Part shown: piece after piece, positions 1 to 6,449 of the stretch
How positions within the stretch are numbered: the first letter of the stretch is position 1
Layout: each line of letters begins with the position of its first letter
Source of the DNA: Lentisphaeria bacterium
GTDB taxonomy: Bacteria > Verrucomicrobiota > Lentisphaeria > Victivallales > UBA1829
Direction of reading: 5' to 3'
Assembly (NCBI GenBank): GCA_017504325.1
Contig: JAFVRL010000376.1
Coordinates: 1-11,073, forward strand
DNA length: 11,073 nucleotides
Position numbers and translations under genes: made by a program
Notes under the pieces: model-generated
Databases searched by the model: none
Told to the model about the DNA's origin: nothing
What the model saw: only the letters and a program-made list of their open reading frames with translations

Positions 1-76
1 AACGGCAGGCAGTAGTAAACGAAATCAAAATGGAAAACAGTACAAAACAGTACAACAGATTTTTATTGACCGGCAT
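1..76 (-). CDS. N-terminus of a lipoprotein (partial, runs off the left edge)
   Basis: Only 25 codons plus one base are inside the window. The visible protein starts MPVNKNLLYC, continues with a hydrophobic stretch (about residues 7-20), and reaches T-T-A-C with the cysteine at residue 24. This looks like a lipoprotein signal peptide, with Cys24 as the lipidation site; the -3 residue is Thr rather than the usual Leu, so the lipobox is imperfect. The ATG (74-76) is preceded by an AAGGAAG-type ribosome binding site about 6-7 bases away, with further purine-rich sequence upstream. It begins 34 bases after the phosphatase stop codon on the same strand, with no obvious terminator between, so co-transcription is likely. 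A 10-bp tandem duplication lies inside the signal-peptide region. The mature function cannot be judged. Confidence 0.62.
   Translation of the reverse strand, partial: MPVNKNLLYCFVLFSILISFTTACR
34..53. repeat. 10-bp tandem duplication in a signal-peptide coding region
   Basis: AAAACAGTAC occurs twice head to tail (34-43 and 44-53), followed by AACAG, which partly continues the pattern. It lies within the hydrophobic core of the partial lipoprotein. Because 10 is not a multiple of 3, loss or gain of one copy would shift the reading frame. Confidence 0.85.
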
Positions 77-110
77 ATTCTTCCTTCTCCTCTCTCTGTC
101 TGACGATTCC

Positions 111-1550
111 TTAAAGATGACGGATCATCACCATAGTAAGATCGTCCTCCTGCCCCTCACCGTTTTCATATCCGGCAAACTCCTCGATCTCATTCAAAGT
201 GGTATGAAAAAATTCATCCGGCATCATATTTTTACGGCAGGATTCCTGGAAAAGATTACGCAATCTTTCCACACCGAACTCTTCCTTATGTTCTCTTGCG
301 TCTGTTGCTTCATTGAGGCCGTCAGTAAAGAGGAATGCTCTCATCCCCGGTGTAAATTCCATGCTGAAAGTATCAAAGGAGGTAAATTCACTGGGCAGAA
401 GTCCGATCCCGGAGCCATCCGGATAAAAGGAACGCAGATGATCCCGGACAAAAAGCATAAGCTCCGTATGACCGGCTCTGGCATATTCAAAGGTAAAATC
501 TGTTCTGTTGAGAATACAGCACGCCAGAGTCACATATCTTTCATCTCCGGTGACTTTATAAAGACTGTCGTTCAAATCGGAGAGAAAATCCTTGAGAGAG
601 GTGAAATGTTTGATATTGGCACGGATATAACTTCTGGTCATCGTCATGACCATACACGCGGGGATCCCTTTGCCGCAGGCATCACCGATAATGACCATAA
701 GACGGTTGTCATCCAGTTCCACAAAATCGTAAAAATCCCCGCTGACCTCCTTGGAAGCACGGGTAAACGCATGGATGGAAAAACGCCCCCAGACCGGCAT
801 GCTCCCGGGCAGAAGAGACTGCTGAAGGACTCTGGCAAAGTTCAATTCCTGTGAAAGACGCTGCTGTTCGGCAAGATGGGAATAGGCATCCAGCACATTC
901 TGGGCAAGAAGCACCTGCGTGGCAATGAATTTGAAACGGGCGATCTGATCCGCAGAGAAATTATCCCGTTCATTTTCAGAAGTATTCACAGCGCACATGA
1001 CTCCCACAACTTCCCCTTCGTTGATAAGGGGTACAGCCATCAGACAATCCACCGGGATCACCGGCTCATAACTCAATATCCGGGGATCTTCCATGGCATT
1101 TTCCAGAACGATATCCTTCCGGCTCTGCGCCACCTCTCCAATGATACCGTCCCCGGGACGGAAAGATTCTCCTTTGATCTGTTCCAGAAGATATTTGGGT
1201 TTGGTCATGGCATAATTGAGGGAAAGACTTTTCCGTACAAGAGGAAAAAGTCCGGAGATCCCGGCAGCTTTGAACACACCGTCTGTACGGATGAAAATAC
1301 ATACACTGCGGGCGTCCACCCGTTCCGCTACATATCTGGCTGTAACATTCATCCACTCATTGAAGTTCTGTCCCCCCTTCAAATTCCGGGAAAAAAGGGA
1401 AAGAAAATGGTTGATCTCCACCGTATTATGCATTGCGCTGCTGAGTCTCTGCCGGAGAAGGACAAGACGCATACGCTGGAAGATACAGATGACAAGAAGA
1501 ATGGTAAAAGGCAGCAGAAGCAGAATAAGTGTTGCTAAAGTGATTTTCAT
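111..1550 (-). CDS. GAF-domain SpoIIE/RsbU-type PP2C serine phosphatase
   Basis: A 479-residue membrane-anchored signalling phosphatase. Residues 5-23 form one hydrophobic segment, followed by a basic helical region. A GAF-like sensor domain spans about 60-218, with the typical RPGDGIIG, AVPL and GVMCAVN stretches. A helical linker (about 222-250) contains the ARVLQQSLLP motif usual before RsbU-type catalytic domains. The PP2C/SpoIIE domain runs from about 265 to the end. Metal-binding motifs are visible: VSGDFYD (Asp272), GDACGKGIPA (Asp290), FTDGLNEA (Asp410) and EDDLT (Asp469/470), so it is probably active. In this family the enzyme dephosphorylates an anti-sigma-factor antagonist, releasing a sigma factor or another output. 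No STAS or anti-sigma kinase gene is adjacent, so its partner is elsewhere. The signal sensed by GAF is unknown. A weak GGAG lies about 13 bases before the start. Confidence 0.93.
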   Translation of the reverse strand: MKITLATLILLLLPFTILLVICIFQRMRLVLLRQRLSSAMHNTVEINHFLSLFSRNLKGGQNFNEWMNVTARYVAERVDARSVCIFIRTDGVFKAAGISGLFPLVRKSLSLNYAMTKPKYLLEQIKGESFRPGDGIIGEVAQSRKDIVLENAMEDPRILSYEPVIPVDCLMAVPLINEGEVVGVMCAVNTSENERDNFSADQIARFKFIATQVLLAQNVLDAYSHLAEQQRLSQELNFARVLQQSLLPGSMPVWGRFSIHAFTRASKEVSGDFYDFVELDDNRLMVIIGDACGKGIPACMVMTMTRSYIRANIKHFTSLKDFLSDLNDSLYKVTGDERYVTLACCILNRTDFTFEYARAGHTELMLFVRDHLRSFYPDGSGIGLLPSEFTSFDTFSMEFTPGMRAFLFTDGLNEATDAREHKEEFGVERLRNLFQESCRKNMMPDEFFHTTLNEIEEFAGYENGEGQEDDLTMVMIRHL

Positions 1551-1594
1551 AAAATTTCTGTTGCTCCATTTGACTTTTTACCCAACATCTATTA

Positions 1595-1623
1595 ACTTTA
1601 ATCTCAAAATGTATTTTTTTCAA
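1595..1623 (-). promoter_or_regulatory. Candidate promoter for the GAF-SpoIIE phosphatase gene
   Basis: Reading the minus strand, TTGAAA (1618-1623) is separated by 17 bases from TAAAGT (1595-1600), which matches 4 of 6 positions of a -10 box. The region is very AT-rich, so a chance match is possible. Confidence 0.3.
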
Positions 1624-1630
1624 ATTCATT

Positions 1631-1661
1631 TTCACATTTCTTCACATATTTTTTATATAAA
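1631..1661 (+). promoter_or_regulatory. Candidate promoter for tlyA
   Basis: TTCACA (1631-1636, 5 of 6 matches to the -35 consensus) is followed after 17 bases by TATATA (1654-1659), overlapping a TATAAA at 1656-1661. A start about 7 bases downstream would give a leader of under 20 bases and partly exclude the AGAGGA at 1662-1667. The exact assignment is therefore uncertain. Confidence 0.3.
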
Positions 1662-1683
1662 AGAGGAACAAACAGGTTTTTTT

Positions 1684-2421
1684 ATGAAAAAATACAGAGC
1701 AGATGAACTTCTCTGCCTCCGGGGGCATTGCGGAAGTAAAGAGGAAGCAGCGATCCTTATCATGGCGGGAAAAGTACGGACATCCCCGGATGCCGTAGTA
1801 AGGAAACCTTCGGATATGCTTTCCGCGGAAACTCCTCTTCTGGTGGATTCTTCCTGTCCTTATGTCAGCAGGGGGGCATTGAAATTGAAAGACGCTCTGG
1901 AAAAACATGCTCCTGATCTCACCGGCTGCATTTGCGGGGATGTCGGGGCTTCCACCGGTGGTTTTACCGATCTTATGTTAAGCAAAAATGCAGCAAAAGT
2001 TTACGCCATAGATGTGGGTAAAGGACTTCTGCACTGGAAATTGCGTACCGATAAAAGGGTGGAAGTACGGGAAGGGATCAATGCAAAGGAGCTTTCAAAA
2101 GAGATCGTTCCGGAGGAACTGGATGTTCTTGTTATGGATGTCTCTTTTATTTCCTGCACAAAGATCCTGCCGGCAGCGGATACTCTTATGAAAAAGAATG
2201 CTCTTGCCTTCATCCTTGTCAAACCCCAGTTTGAAGCTCCCAAACATCTTGTTCCACCGGGCGGAGTCATCACAGATGAAAATGTCCGGCAGGACTGTTT
2301 GAAAAAAGTCTGTGATTTTGTTGCCTCAAATCTTCCCTGGGAACTGGTGGATGTTTCCGATTCCCCCTTGAAAGGACCTAAAGGGAATTTGGAATTTGTG
2401 GCTCATTTTATGAAAAAATGA
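1684..2421 (+). CDS. tlyA: TlyA-family S4-domain rRNA 2'-O-methyltransferase
   Basis: A 245-residue cytoplasmic SAM-dependent RNA methyltransferase, slightly shorter than the usual about 265-270. An S4 RNA-binding domain occupies about residues 1-60. The FtsJ-like Rossmann domain follows, with SAM motif I GDVGASTGGFTD (85-96), AIDVGKG (108-114), VMDVSFIS (150-157), LVKPQFEA (178-185) and GPKGNLEF (231-238). The K-D-K-E catalytic tetrad is recognisable as Lys67, Asp152, Lys180 and Glu237. Characterised actinobacterial TlyA methylates cytidines in 16S and 23S rRNA (capreomycin sensitivity); the label 'hemolysin' in this family is historical. The frame is open far upstream to 1216, but that part is antisense to the phosphatase gene. 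The start at 1684 gives the family's normal N-terminus, so it was chosen. AGAGGA at 1662-1667 is rather distant (16 bases); a closer CAGG lies at 1673-1676. The gene is divergent from the phosphatase gene and probably monocistronic. Confidence 0.93.
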   Translation: MKKYRADELLCLRGHCGSKEEAAILIMAGKVRTSPDAVVRKPSDMLSAETPLLVDSSCPYVSRGALKLKDALEKHAPDLTGCICGDVGASTGGFTDLMLSKNAAKVYAIDVGKGLLHWKLRTDKRVEVREGINAKELSKEIVPEELDVLVMDVSFISCTKILPAADTLMKKNALAFILVKPQFEAPKHLVPPGGVITDENVRQDCLKKVCDFVASNLPWELVDVSDSPLKGPKGNLEFVAHFMKK

Positions 2422-2425
2422 GGAT

Positions 2426-2445
2426 ATGGAAAGTATTTCCATTTT
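2426..2445 (+). terminator. Weak hairpin just after tlyA
   Basis: ATGGAAA (2426-2432) and TTTCCAT (2436-2442) form a perfect 7-bp stem with a 3-base loop, followed by a short T run. It starts 5 bases after the tlyA stop codon. The stem is AT-rich, so termination would be weak; the stronger hairpin at 2513-2552 may be the main stop. Confidence 0.35.
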
Positions 2446-2507
2446 GCGGGAACAGCAAACCGGACACCCGGTGATCCACTTGAAAATATTTTTTCACTTT
2501 CAAATAA

Positions 2508-2552
2508 CAAAAAGGACTGCGGTACACTCGCAGAGGAGTTTACAGCAGTCCT
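2508..2552 (-). terminator. Rho-independent terminator between convergent genes
   Basis: AGGACTGC (2513-2520) pairs with GCAGTCCT (2545-2552) around a 24-base loop. On the minus strand the stem is followed by TTTTTGTTATTTG, a good T tract, about 35 bases after the stop codon of the exported-protein gene. On the plus strand the T tract is interrupted (GAATTGTTTTA), so termination of tlyA transcripts here would be weaker. An alternative small hairpin CTGCG/CGCAG (2517-2521 and 2529-2533) shares bases with the left arm. Confidence 0.7.
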
Positions 2553-2587
2553 GAATTGTTTTATCCCGGTGATCCCGGAAAGAGCGA

Positions 2588-3187
2588 TCAGGGAATGATC
2601 AGAGTATAATCATCCCGGGAGATCCCGTCATAGCAGAAGAGCCCGGCAAAAAAGTCTGCAAATTCAAGAGGATGGAAAGCCACCTTCACATCTACAAAAG
2701 CAGCCGCTTCCACTTCAAGAGCCCAGTAGTCATAGGCTTTGTCTCTGGCAAAGACCGGATCTTCCGGCCACTGCATCCCCTGGGATTGATACCAGTAATC
2801 TGCCAGTGTTCCGGTGGAAAATTCTCTCTGGATGTCGTAATATCCATCCCCCAGGAAAAAGATCTCACAGCCATTATCCAGAGATGTTCCGTAACGGCGG
2901 CCGTAAGACCATTCCACACTGCCAGTGGGCCCCACACCGTAACCGAACCCGAAGGCATGAGTAAATCTCACCTGCAGTTTACTTGTCACACCTGTTCCCA
3001 GTTTAATGGAAAAGATGTCCAGAAAGTCCATTACTCTGTTGGGGATATACATCAAGATCTTATCTGCAACGACCCTGCCTGTGGAGGGTTCTTCACTGAC
3101 ATCAAGATTTCTCTGGGCCATTGCCGGACATACGGTCACAAAGGTAAGTACTGCTGCAAGCAGAGTCACTTTCAAATTGTTTTTCAT
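2588..3187 (-). CDS. Exported protein of unknown function (199 aa)
   Basis: I do not recognise the function. The N-terminus is a classical Sec signal peptide: KNNLK positive region, hydrophobic 8-19, and a likely cleavage after PAMA at residue 24. The mature part of about 175 residues is rich in Gly and aromatic residues. Notable stretches are VMDFLDIFSIKLGTG (52-66), a glycine-rich FGFGYGVGPTG (79-89), YGRRYGTS (95-102) and HPLEFADFFAGL (172-183). There are no further membrane helices and no lipobox. The alternating small and aromatic pattern suggests a beta-rich periplasmic or outer-membrane-associated protein, but this is an inference. An AGGAG site lies 7 bases before the ATG. The gene has its own promoter and terminator and appears monocistronic. 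Confidence 0.82.
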   Translation of the reverse strand: MKNNLKVTLLAAVLTFVTVCPAMAQRNLDVSEEPSTGRVVADKILMYIPNRVMDFLDIFSIKLGTGVTSKLQVRFTHAFGFGYGVGPTGSVEWSYGRRYGTSLDNGCEIFFLGDGYYDIQREFSTGTLADYWYQSQGMQWPEDPVFARDKAYDYWALEVEAAAFVDVKVAFHPLEFADFFAGLFCYDGISRDDYTLIIP

Positions 3188-3233
3188 GTTTTCTCCTGAT
3201 ATTGATGGAAGGTGTACACTTTGTAATAGAGTA

Positions 3234-3262
3234 AATATAATCTCACTTTATTCTCTTTTCAA
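3234..3262 (-). promoter_or_regulatory. Sigma70-like promoter for the exported-protein gene
   Basis: On the minus strand TTGAAA (3257-3262) is followed by exactly 17 bases and TATATT (3234-3239). The inferred transcription start near 3227 gives a leader of about 40 bases carrying the AGGAG ribosome binding site. This matches the consensus well in spacing and sequence. Confidence 0.6.
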
Positions 3263-3335
3263 CATCAAAAGGGGAAAAATTACGATTTATTGTCATTTCC
3301 TGCGGAAAAAATAGAAATAAAATAAGAATATCGGG

Positions 3336-3364
3336 TTGTTATCCTCCGGAAAAAGGATTATATT
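3336..3364 (+). promoter_or_regulatory. Sigma70-like promoter for the three-gene plus-strand unit
   Basis: TTGTTA (3336-3341) and TATATT (3359-3364) are separated by exactly 17 bases. The start near 3371 would give a leader of about 54 bases before the first gene. The spacer holds a short inverted repeat ATCCT (3341-3345) / AGGAT (3354-3358). No second convincing promoter is seen before the next two genes. Confidence 0.58.
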
Positions 3365-3383
3365 AACTTTTATTCAGCAAAGG

Positions 3384-3400
3384 TATATTACCATAATATA
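3384..3400. promoter_or_regulatory. Candidate operator: TATATTA-CCA-TAATATA dyad
   Basis: A perfect 7-bp inverted repeat with a 3-base centre lies about 13-30 bases after the inferred transcription start and about 12 bases before the AAGGAG ribosome binding site of the first gene in the unit. It may bind a dimeric repressor or form a small RNA hairpin. The all-AT arms make chance occurrence plausible. Confidence 0.33.
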
Positions 3401-3424
3401 ACAACAGAATCAAAGGAGTGAAAA

Positions 3425-4147
3425 ATGCTCAAAAAAACCGGAGACAAACTGGCAATCGTATTTCTTGCCGCATTCGCATGTATCGTGATCTTTTTCCCGC
3501 TGGATGTGCAGACACAGTTCAATCTTGCGGGCGGAAAACTTGCAGAAAACAGGATCATTTGGGGTAATCTCTCCGACGGGATCAATAATTTCGGAAGATT
3601 CACCAAAGCATTTCCCTTCCTTATGGGATTTTTGAAAGTGGGACTTCTTGCCACATTCGGTGAAATGCTCAAACACCGCCGTAAAAGCGGTTCTTGGGTC
3701 GTTCCCTCCCTTCTTCCCCGTTTTATTGTCTGGGGTATTACCGGTATGGTCTTCACCCTTGTTTTTGCTCTTTTCGGTATGGGAACAGAAGCTCTGATGA
3801 GAAATAATCTCTGGTTCTCCTGTTCCAATTCCACTTGCAACGATATTCTGCGGGCATTTTCCACCTCTCTTTTCCAGAACCTGATTTTCGCCTATCCCAT
3901 GATGCTGGGACATGAATGGTGCAATGAAGTCATCAACAGAAAAAAATTTGTGGGCGGAGCAGAATTTCTTGCAAGTATTGACAGTCATGTGTGGGGTTCT
4001 TTCATCCCCAAAACCATTATTTATTTCTGGGTTCCCGCTCATACGGTAACATTCCTTCTTCCTGCGGATTACCGTGTCCTTATGAGTGCCGTTCTTTCCC
4101 TGGCACTGGGCTTTATCCTTACCATCAAAGTCAAAAAAGGTGCATAA
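3425..4147 (+). CDS. Mpv17/PMP22-like integral membrane protein
   Basis: A 240-residue membrane protein with hydrophobic segments at about 9-25, 63-78, 99-119, 145-162, 193-211 and 217-234. The C-terminal part, with FWVPAHTVTFLLPADYRVL (201-219) and then a small-residue helix, resembles the signature of the Mpv17/PMP22 family: a W-x-P segment, an N/T-F-x-x-P turn, then YR before the last helix. That family is mainly known from eukaryotic organelle membranes, with bacterial members among predicted proteins only. Transport of a small solute is possible but not shown. The start is well supported by AAGGAG 6 bases upstream. It is the first gene of a three-gene unit and lies 26 bases before the CBM9 lipoprotein. 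The family assignment is tentative; that it is a polytopic membrane protein is secure. Confidence 0.8.
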   Translation: MLKKTGDKLAIVFLAAFACIVIFFPLDVQTQFNLAGGKLAENRIIWGNLSDGINNFGRFTKAFPFLMGFLKVGLLATFGEMLKHRRKSGSWVVPSLLPRFIVWGITGMVFTLVFALFGMGTEALMRNNLWFSCSNSTCNDILRAFSTSLFQNLIFAYPMMLGHEWCNEVINRKKFVGGAEFLASIDSHVWGSFIPKTIIYFWVPAHTVTFLLPADYRVLMSAVLSLALGFILTIKVKKGA

Positions 4148-4160
4148 TAAGTGCATAATA
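4140..4160. repeat. Tandem duplication across a stop codon
   Basis: GTGCATAATA occurs at 4140-4149 and again at 4151-4160, separated by one A (unit of 11 bp). The first copy contains the end and stop codon of the membrane protein gene. The second copy lies directly before the AGGAG of the next gene and so sets the intergenic spacing. Confidence 0.8.
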
Positions 4161-4173
4161 CAGGAGAAATATA

Positions 4174-6438
4174 ATGAAAAAATCTTTGATAACCGTATTG
4201 TCCGCCCTTATTGCCGCTGCTTTTTTCAGCGGCTGCTGCGGAAATAGCACAGATAAAAAATGTACTGCTGAAACGGTAAAAACGGCAGCAGATGCCCCCA
4301 TTCTTTTCCCTGTTGCTGCCAACGGGGACATCGTAAGCGGTTTTACCACCACTTCCGGAGCCTGGGCAAAAAGCAGGACGATCGTTTATACTTCTTATGA
4401 CAGAGATCAGCTTTCTCTGCGTTTCCAGTCCTTTATTGAACCCGGGAAAAAACTCAAATACGAAGGAAAAAAGAGCGATGATATGGGGATTTTCGCCGGG
4501 GAGAATGTGGAAATATTCCTTTGTACCGAACCGGAAACAGGCAAATATTACCAGTTTGCTGTCAATCCGGAAGGGGTTATGTACTCCGCCATCGGAAAAG
4601 ATCCTTCATGGGAACCGGAAAATGTGAAGGTGAAAACAGAAATGAAAAAAAATTTCTGGACAATGGATATATCCATTCCCTTCAAAACTCTGGGTCTGCC
4701 TTCCGCCCCTGCAAAAGGGACGGTATGGAATGTAAATTTCTGCCGCAATCATCATCCTTTCGGGTACAGGGAAGTATCCAATTTTGCAGGGATCTCCTCC
4801 TACCACGATACCAAACAGTTCGGTACAATGGTCTTTGATACAAAAGGCAGTCAGAGCCGTGTTACTATGGAATCTTTCCAGTATTCCCCCGGAAAGGTCA
4901 AGGCAGCCTTTTCCATGGAAAATGTAAAGGAACCTGTTACCATTGAGATCATCAGAGGGGATTTTCTGCACAAAACAAGTAATCTTCCCCCTTCCGGTAC
5001 AGTGGAGATCACAGCGGAACTTCCTTCCACTTATGTTCCCCTCAAAGATCTGGAACCCATTTATGTCCGTGCGGTAAACAGTATAACAGGCAAAGGTCTT
5101 TTCTCCAGAAAGCTCAATGTGGCTCTGGAGGAAAAAGATATGCTTATGCCGGATAAATTCTATTATACGGCTGAAGATAAAAAGATCTCTTTTACTGTTG
5201 AACATCCCAAAGGTATAAAAGGAAGTGCTGTAAAAGTGTTTCTTTCCGACCGTGATGGGAAGATCCTGAAAGAAGGAGTATTTTCCGGAAAAGGAAGTTT
5301 TGATCTTTCCGGACTTTCAGATGATTCCTATGTGCTTTCTGCTGTCTGTTCCGGCGGAAGAACCGACAGAATGATCATTTTCAATAAAAAACCCCTCTCT
5401 CCCGTTCCTTTGAAAAAGGGAGCGCGTCTTGCGTTGAAAGATGGTGCCGTAACATCCGGCGGAGAATTTGTCTATCTTATTACAGCAAGTTCCACAGGCA
5501 AACCCCTCCCGAAGGATAAATTCTTCAATTTCCGTGCAGGAAACTTTGGCAATATGCCCTGTTCCGCCCAGATCGCCGGGACTCCCGGGAAAAAACTTGT
5601 GCGCAATCCCAAGACAGCCTATGCCTATCCGGAAAAAGCAAAATATTATGCCATGATGGATAAACATTTTGCAAAAGCAAATCCTGCTTCCCCCACCTTC
5701 CACCGCTTTACTTATGAAGCCCAGATCCCCACTTTCCTTCCCGGAAAGAATAATAAAGGATATGTGGAAGTGGATTCCGGAAAATTCCATACGGATCTTT
5801 ATAAACACTTCAAGGCAAAATATCCCTCTCTTCTCTTTTCCGTACAGACCGATGCTTCCGGCTGGGTGAAAGAACTTGTAAACAGCTGTGACATCATGGA
5901 AGTATGTCCCTACGGCGGTTACGGAAATGCCACCATTGAATATCTGAAAAAGGGTCTTCCCAATGCGGATAAGGATCTGAACGGCAAACCCCGTATCTTC
6001 TGGACGGGAGTAACCATTCCCAATAACAGATGCCGTAAAGGGGAAGAACTGCGGGCGGCAGTTTATCTGCATATTATTTACGGTTCCTCCGGAACGATCA
6101 TGCACATGGGACATGGTGCGCTTCCTGCAAGCCGTACCCGTTTGTGGTCTGTGATCAGAAACCTCAATGCAGAGATCGCCTCCTTCTATCCCGAATACCG
6201 ATCCATGCCCCTTATTGCTCCTGAAAAAGCAGTAAAGATCAAAACGGATAAGGATTATGCAATAAGTATCCGGGGCAATGATAAGGAAGCAATTATGCTT
6301 TTTGTCAGTCTTTCCGCCGGAGCAAATACCGTAAAGATCGATCCTGTGGGCAGCTGGAAGATCGTTTCCGGCGGCAAAGCAGGAAAAACGGAAAAACTCA
6401 CTCCCTATGAAGCAAGGGTCTATTATCTGAAAAAATAA
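4174..6438 (+). CDS. Lipoprotein with CBM9-like domain and glycosidase-like C-terminal region
   Basis: A 754-residue predicted surface lipoprotein. The signal peptide ends FFSGC with Cys21 as the lipidation site. Residues about 42-222 form a family-9-type carbohydrate-binding domain, with EIFLCT (113-118), KYYQFAVN (124-131), WTMDISIPF (162-170) and WNVNFCR (185-191). Residues about 228-410 look like one or two beta-sandwich linker domains. Residues about 425-680 resemble a TIM-barrel glycosidase: LLFSVQTD (553-560), DIMEVCPYGGYG (573-584), RIFWTGVT (607-614), ELRAAVYLHIIYGSSG (625-640). Residues 686-754 fit the small beta domain often closing such enzymes. The barrel is short at its N-terminal side and I cannot point to a convincing catalytic acid pair, so it may be a binding protein or degenerate enzyme. 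AGGAG lies 7 bases before the ATG. The prepilin peptidase gene follows after 11 bases. Substrate unknown. Confidence 0.82.
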   Translation: MKKSLITVLSALIAAAFFSGCCGNSTDKKCTAETVKTAADAPILFPVAANGDIVSGFTTTSGAWAKSRTIVYTSYDRDQLSLRFQSFIEPGKKLKYEGKKSDDMGIFAGENVEIFLCTEPETGKYYQFAVNPEGVMYSAIGKDPSWEPENVKVKTEMKKNFWTMDISIPFKTLGLPSAPAKGTVWNVNFCRNHHPFGYREVSNFAGISSYHDTKQFGTMVFDTKGSQSRVTMESFQYSPGKVKAAFSMENVKEPVTIEIIRGDFLHKTSNLPPSGTVEITAELPSTYVPLKDLEPIYVRAVNSITGKGLFSRKLNVALEEKDMLMPDKFYYTAEDKKISFTVEHPKGIKGSAVKVFLSDRDGKILKEGVFSGKGSFDLSGLSDDSYVLSAVCSGGRTDRMIIFNKKPLSPVPLKKGARLALKDGAVTSGGEFVYLITASSTGKPLPKDKFFNFRAGNFGNMPCSAQIAGTPGKKLVRNPKTAYAYPEKAKYYAMMDKHFAKANPASPTFHRFTYEAQIPTFLPGKNNKGYVEVDSGKFHTDLYKHFKAKYPSLLFSVQTDASGWVKELVNSCDIMEVCPYGGYGNATIEYLKKGLPNADKDLNGKPRIFWTGVTIPNNRCRKGEELRAAVYLHIIYGSSGTIMHMGHGALPASRTRLWSVIRNLNAEIASFYPEYRSMPLIAPEKAVKIKTDKDYAISIRGNDKEAIMLFVSLSAGANTVKIDPVGSWKIVSGGKAGKTEKLTPYEARVYYLKK

Positions 6439-6449
6439 GGTTTTTTATC

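Noticed and set aside
30..854. Long plus-strand open frame opposite the phosphatase gene
   Set aside because: It is antisense to the SpoIIE domain, shows no domain pattern, and covers the true start of the minus-strand lipoprotein.
876..1538. Second plus-strand open frame opposite the phosphatase gene
   Set aside because: Antisense to the GAF region, with no recognisable family features.
1216..1683. 156-codon N-terminal extension of tlyA
   Set aside because: The frame is open, but it runs antisense to the phosphatase and through the divergent promoter region. The S4 domain begins right at the ATG at 1684, as in normal TlyA proteins.
2517..2552. Mutually exclusive hairpins resembling an attenuator (CTGCG/CGCAG against AGGACTGC/GCAGTCCT)
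   Set aside because: The element lies between the 3' ends of two convergent genes, so there is no downstream gene to control. A plain terminator explains it.
2563..2628. Repeated ATCCCGG words around 2563, 2573, 2612 and 2623
   Set aside because: Irregularly spaced and partly inside the coding end of the exported-protein gene; GATCC and CCGG words are common throughout the window, so this looks like base-composition bias and not a repeat array.
2672..3314. Plus-strand open frames opposite the exported-protein gene
   Set aside because: The minus-strand frame has a signal peptide, AGGAG site, promoter and terminator; the plus-strand frames have none of these.
3410..4156. 248-codon minus-strand frame opposite the membrane protein
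   Set aside because: Its composition is Lys/His/Gly-rich without domain pattern, while the plus strand encodes regular membrane helices preceded by AAGGAG and a promoter.
4606..6114. Two minus-strand frames (4606-5205 and 5317-6114) inside the CBM9 lipoprotein gene
   Set aside because: Antisense shadows with no start signals or family motifs; the plus-strand protein has a lipobox and CBM9 motifs.
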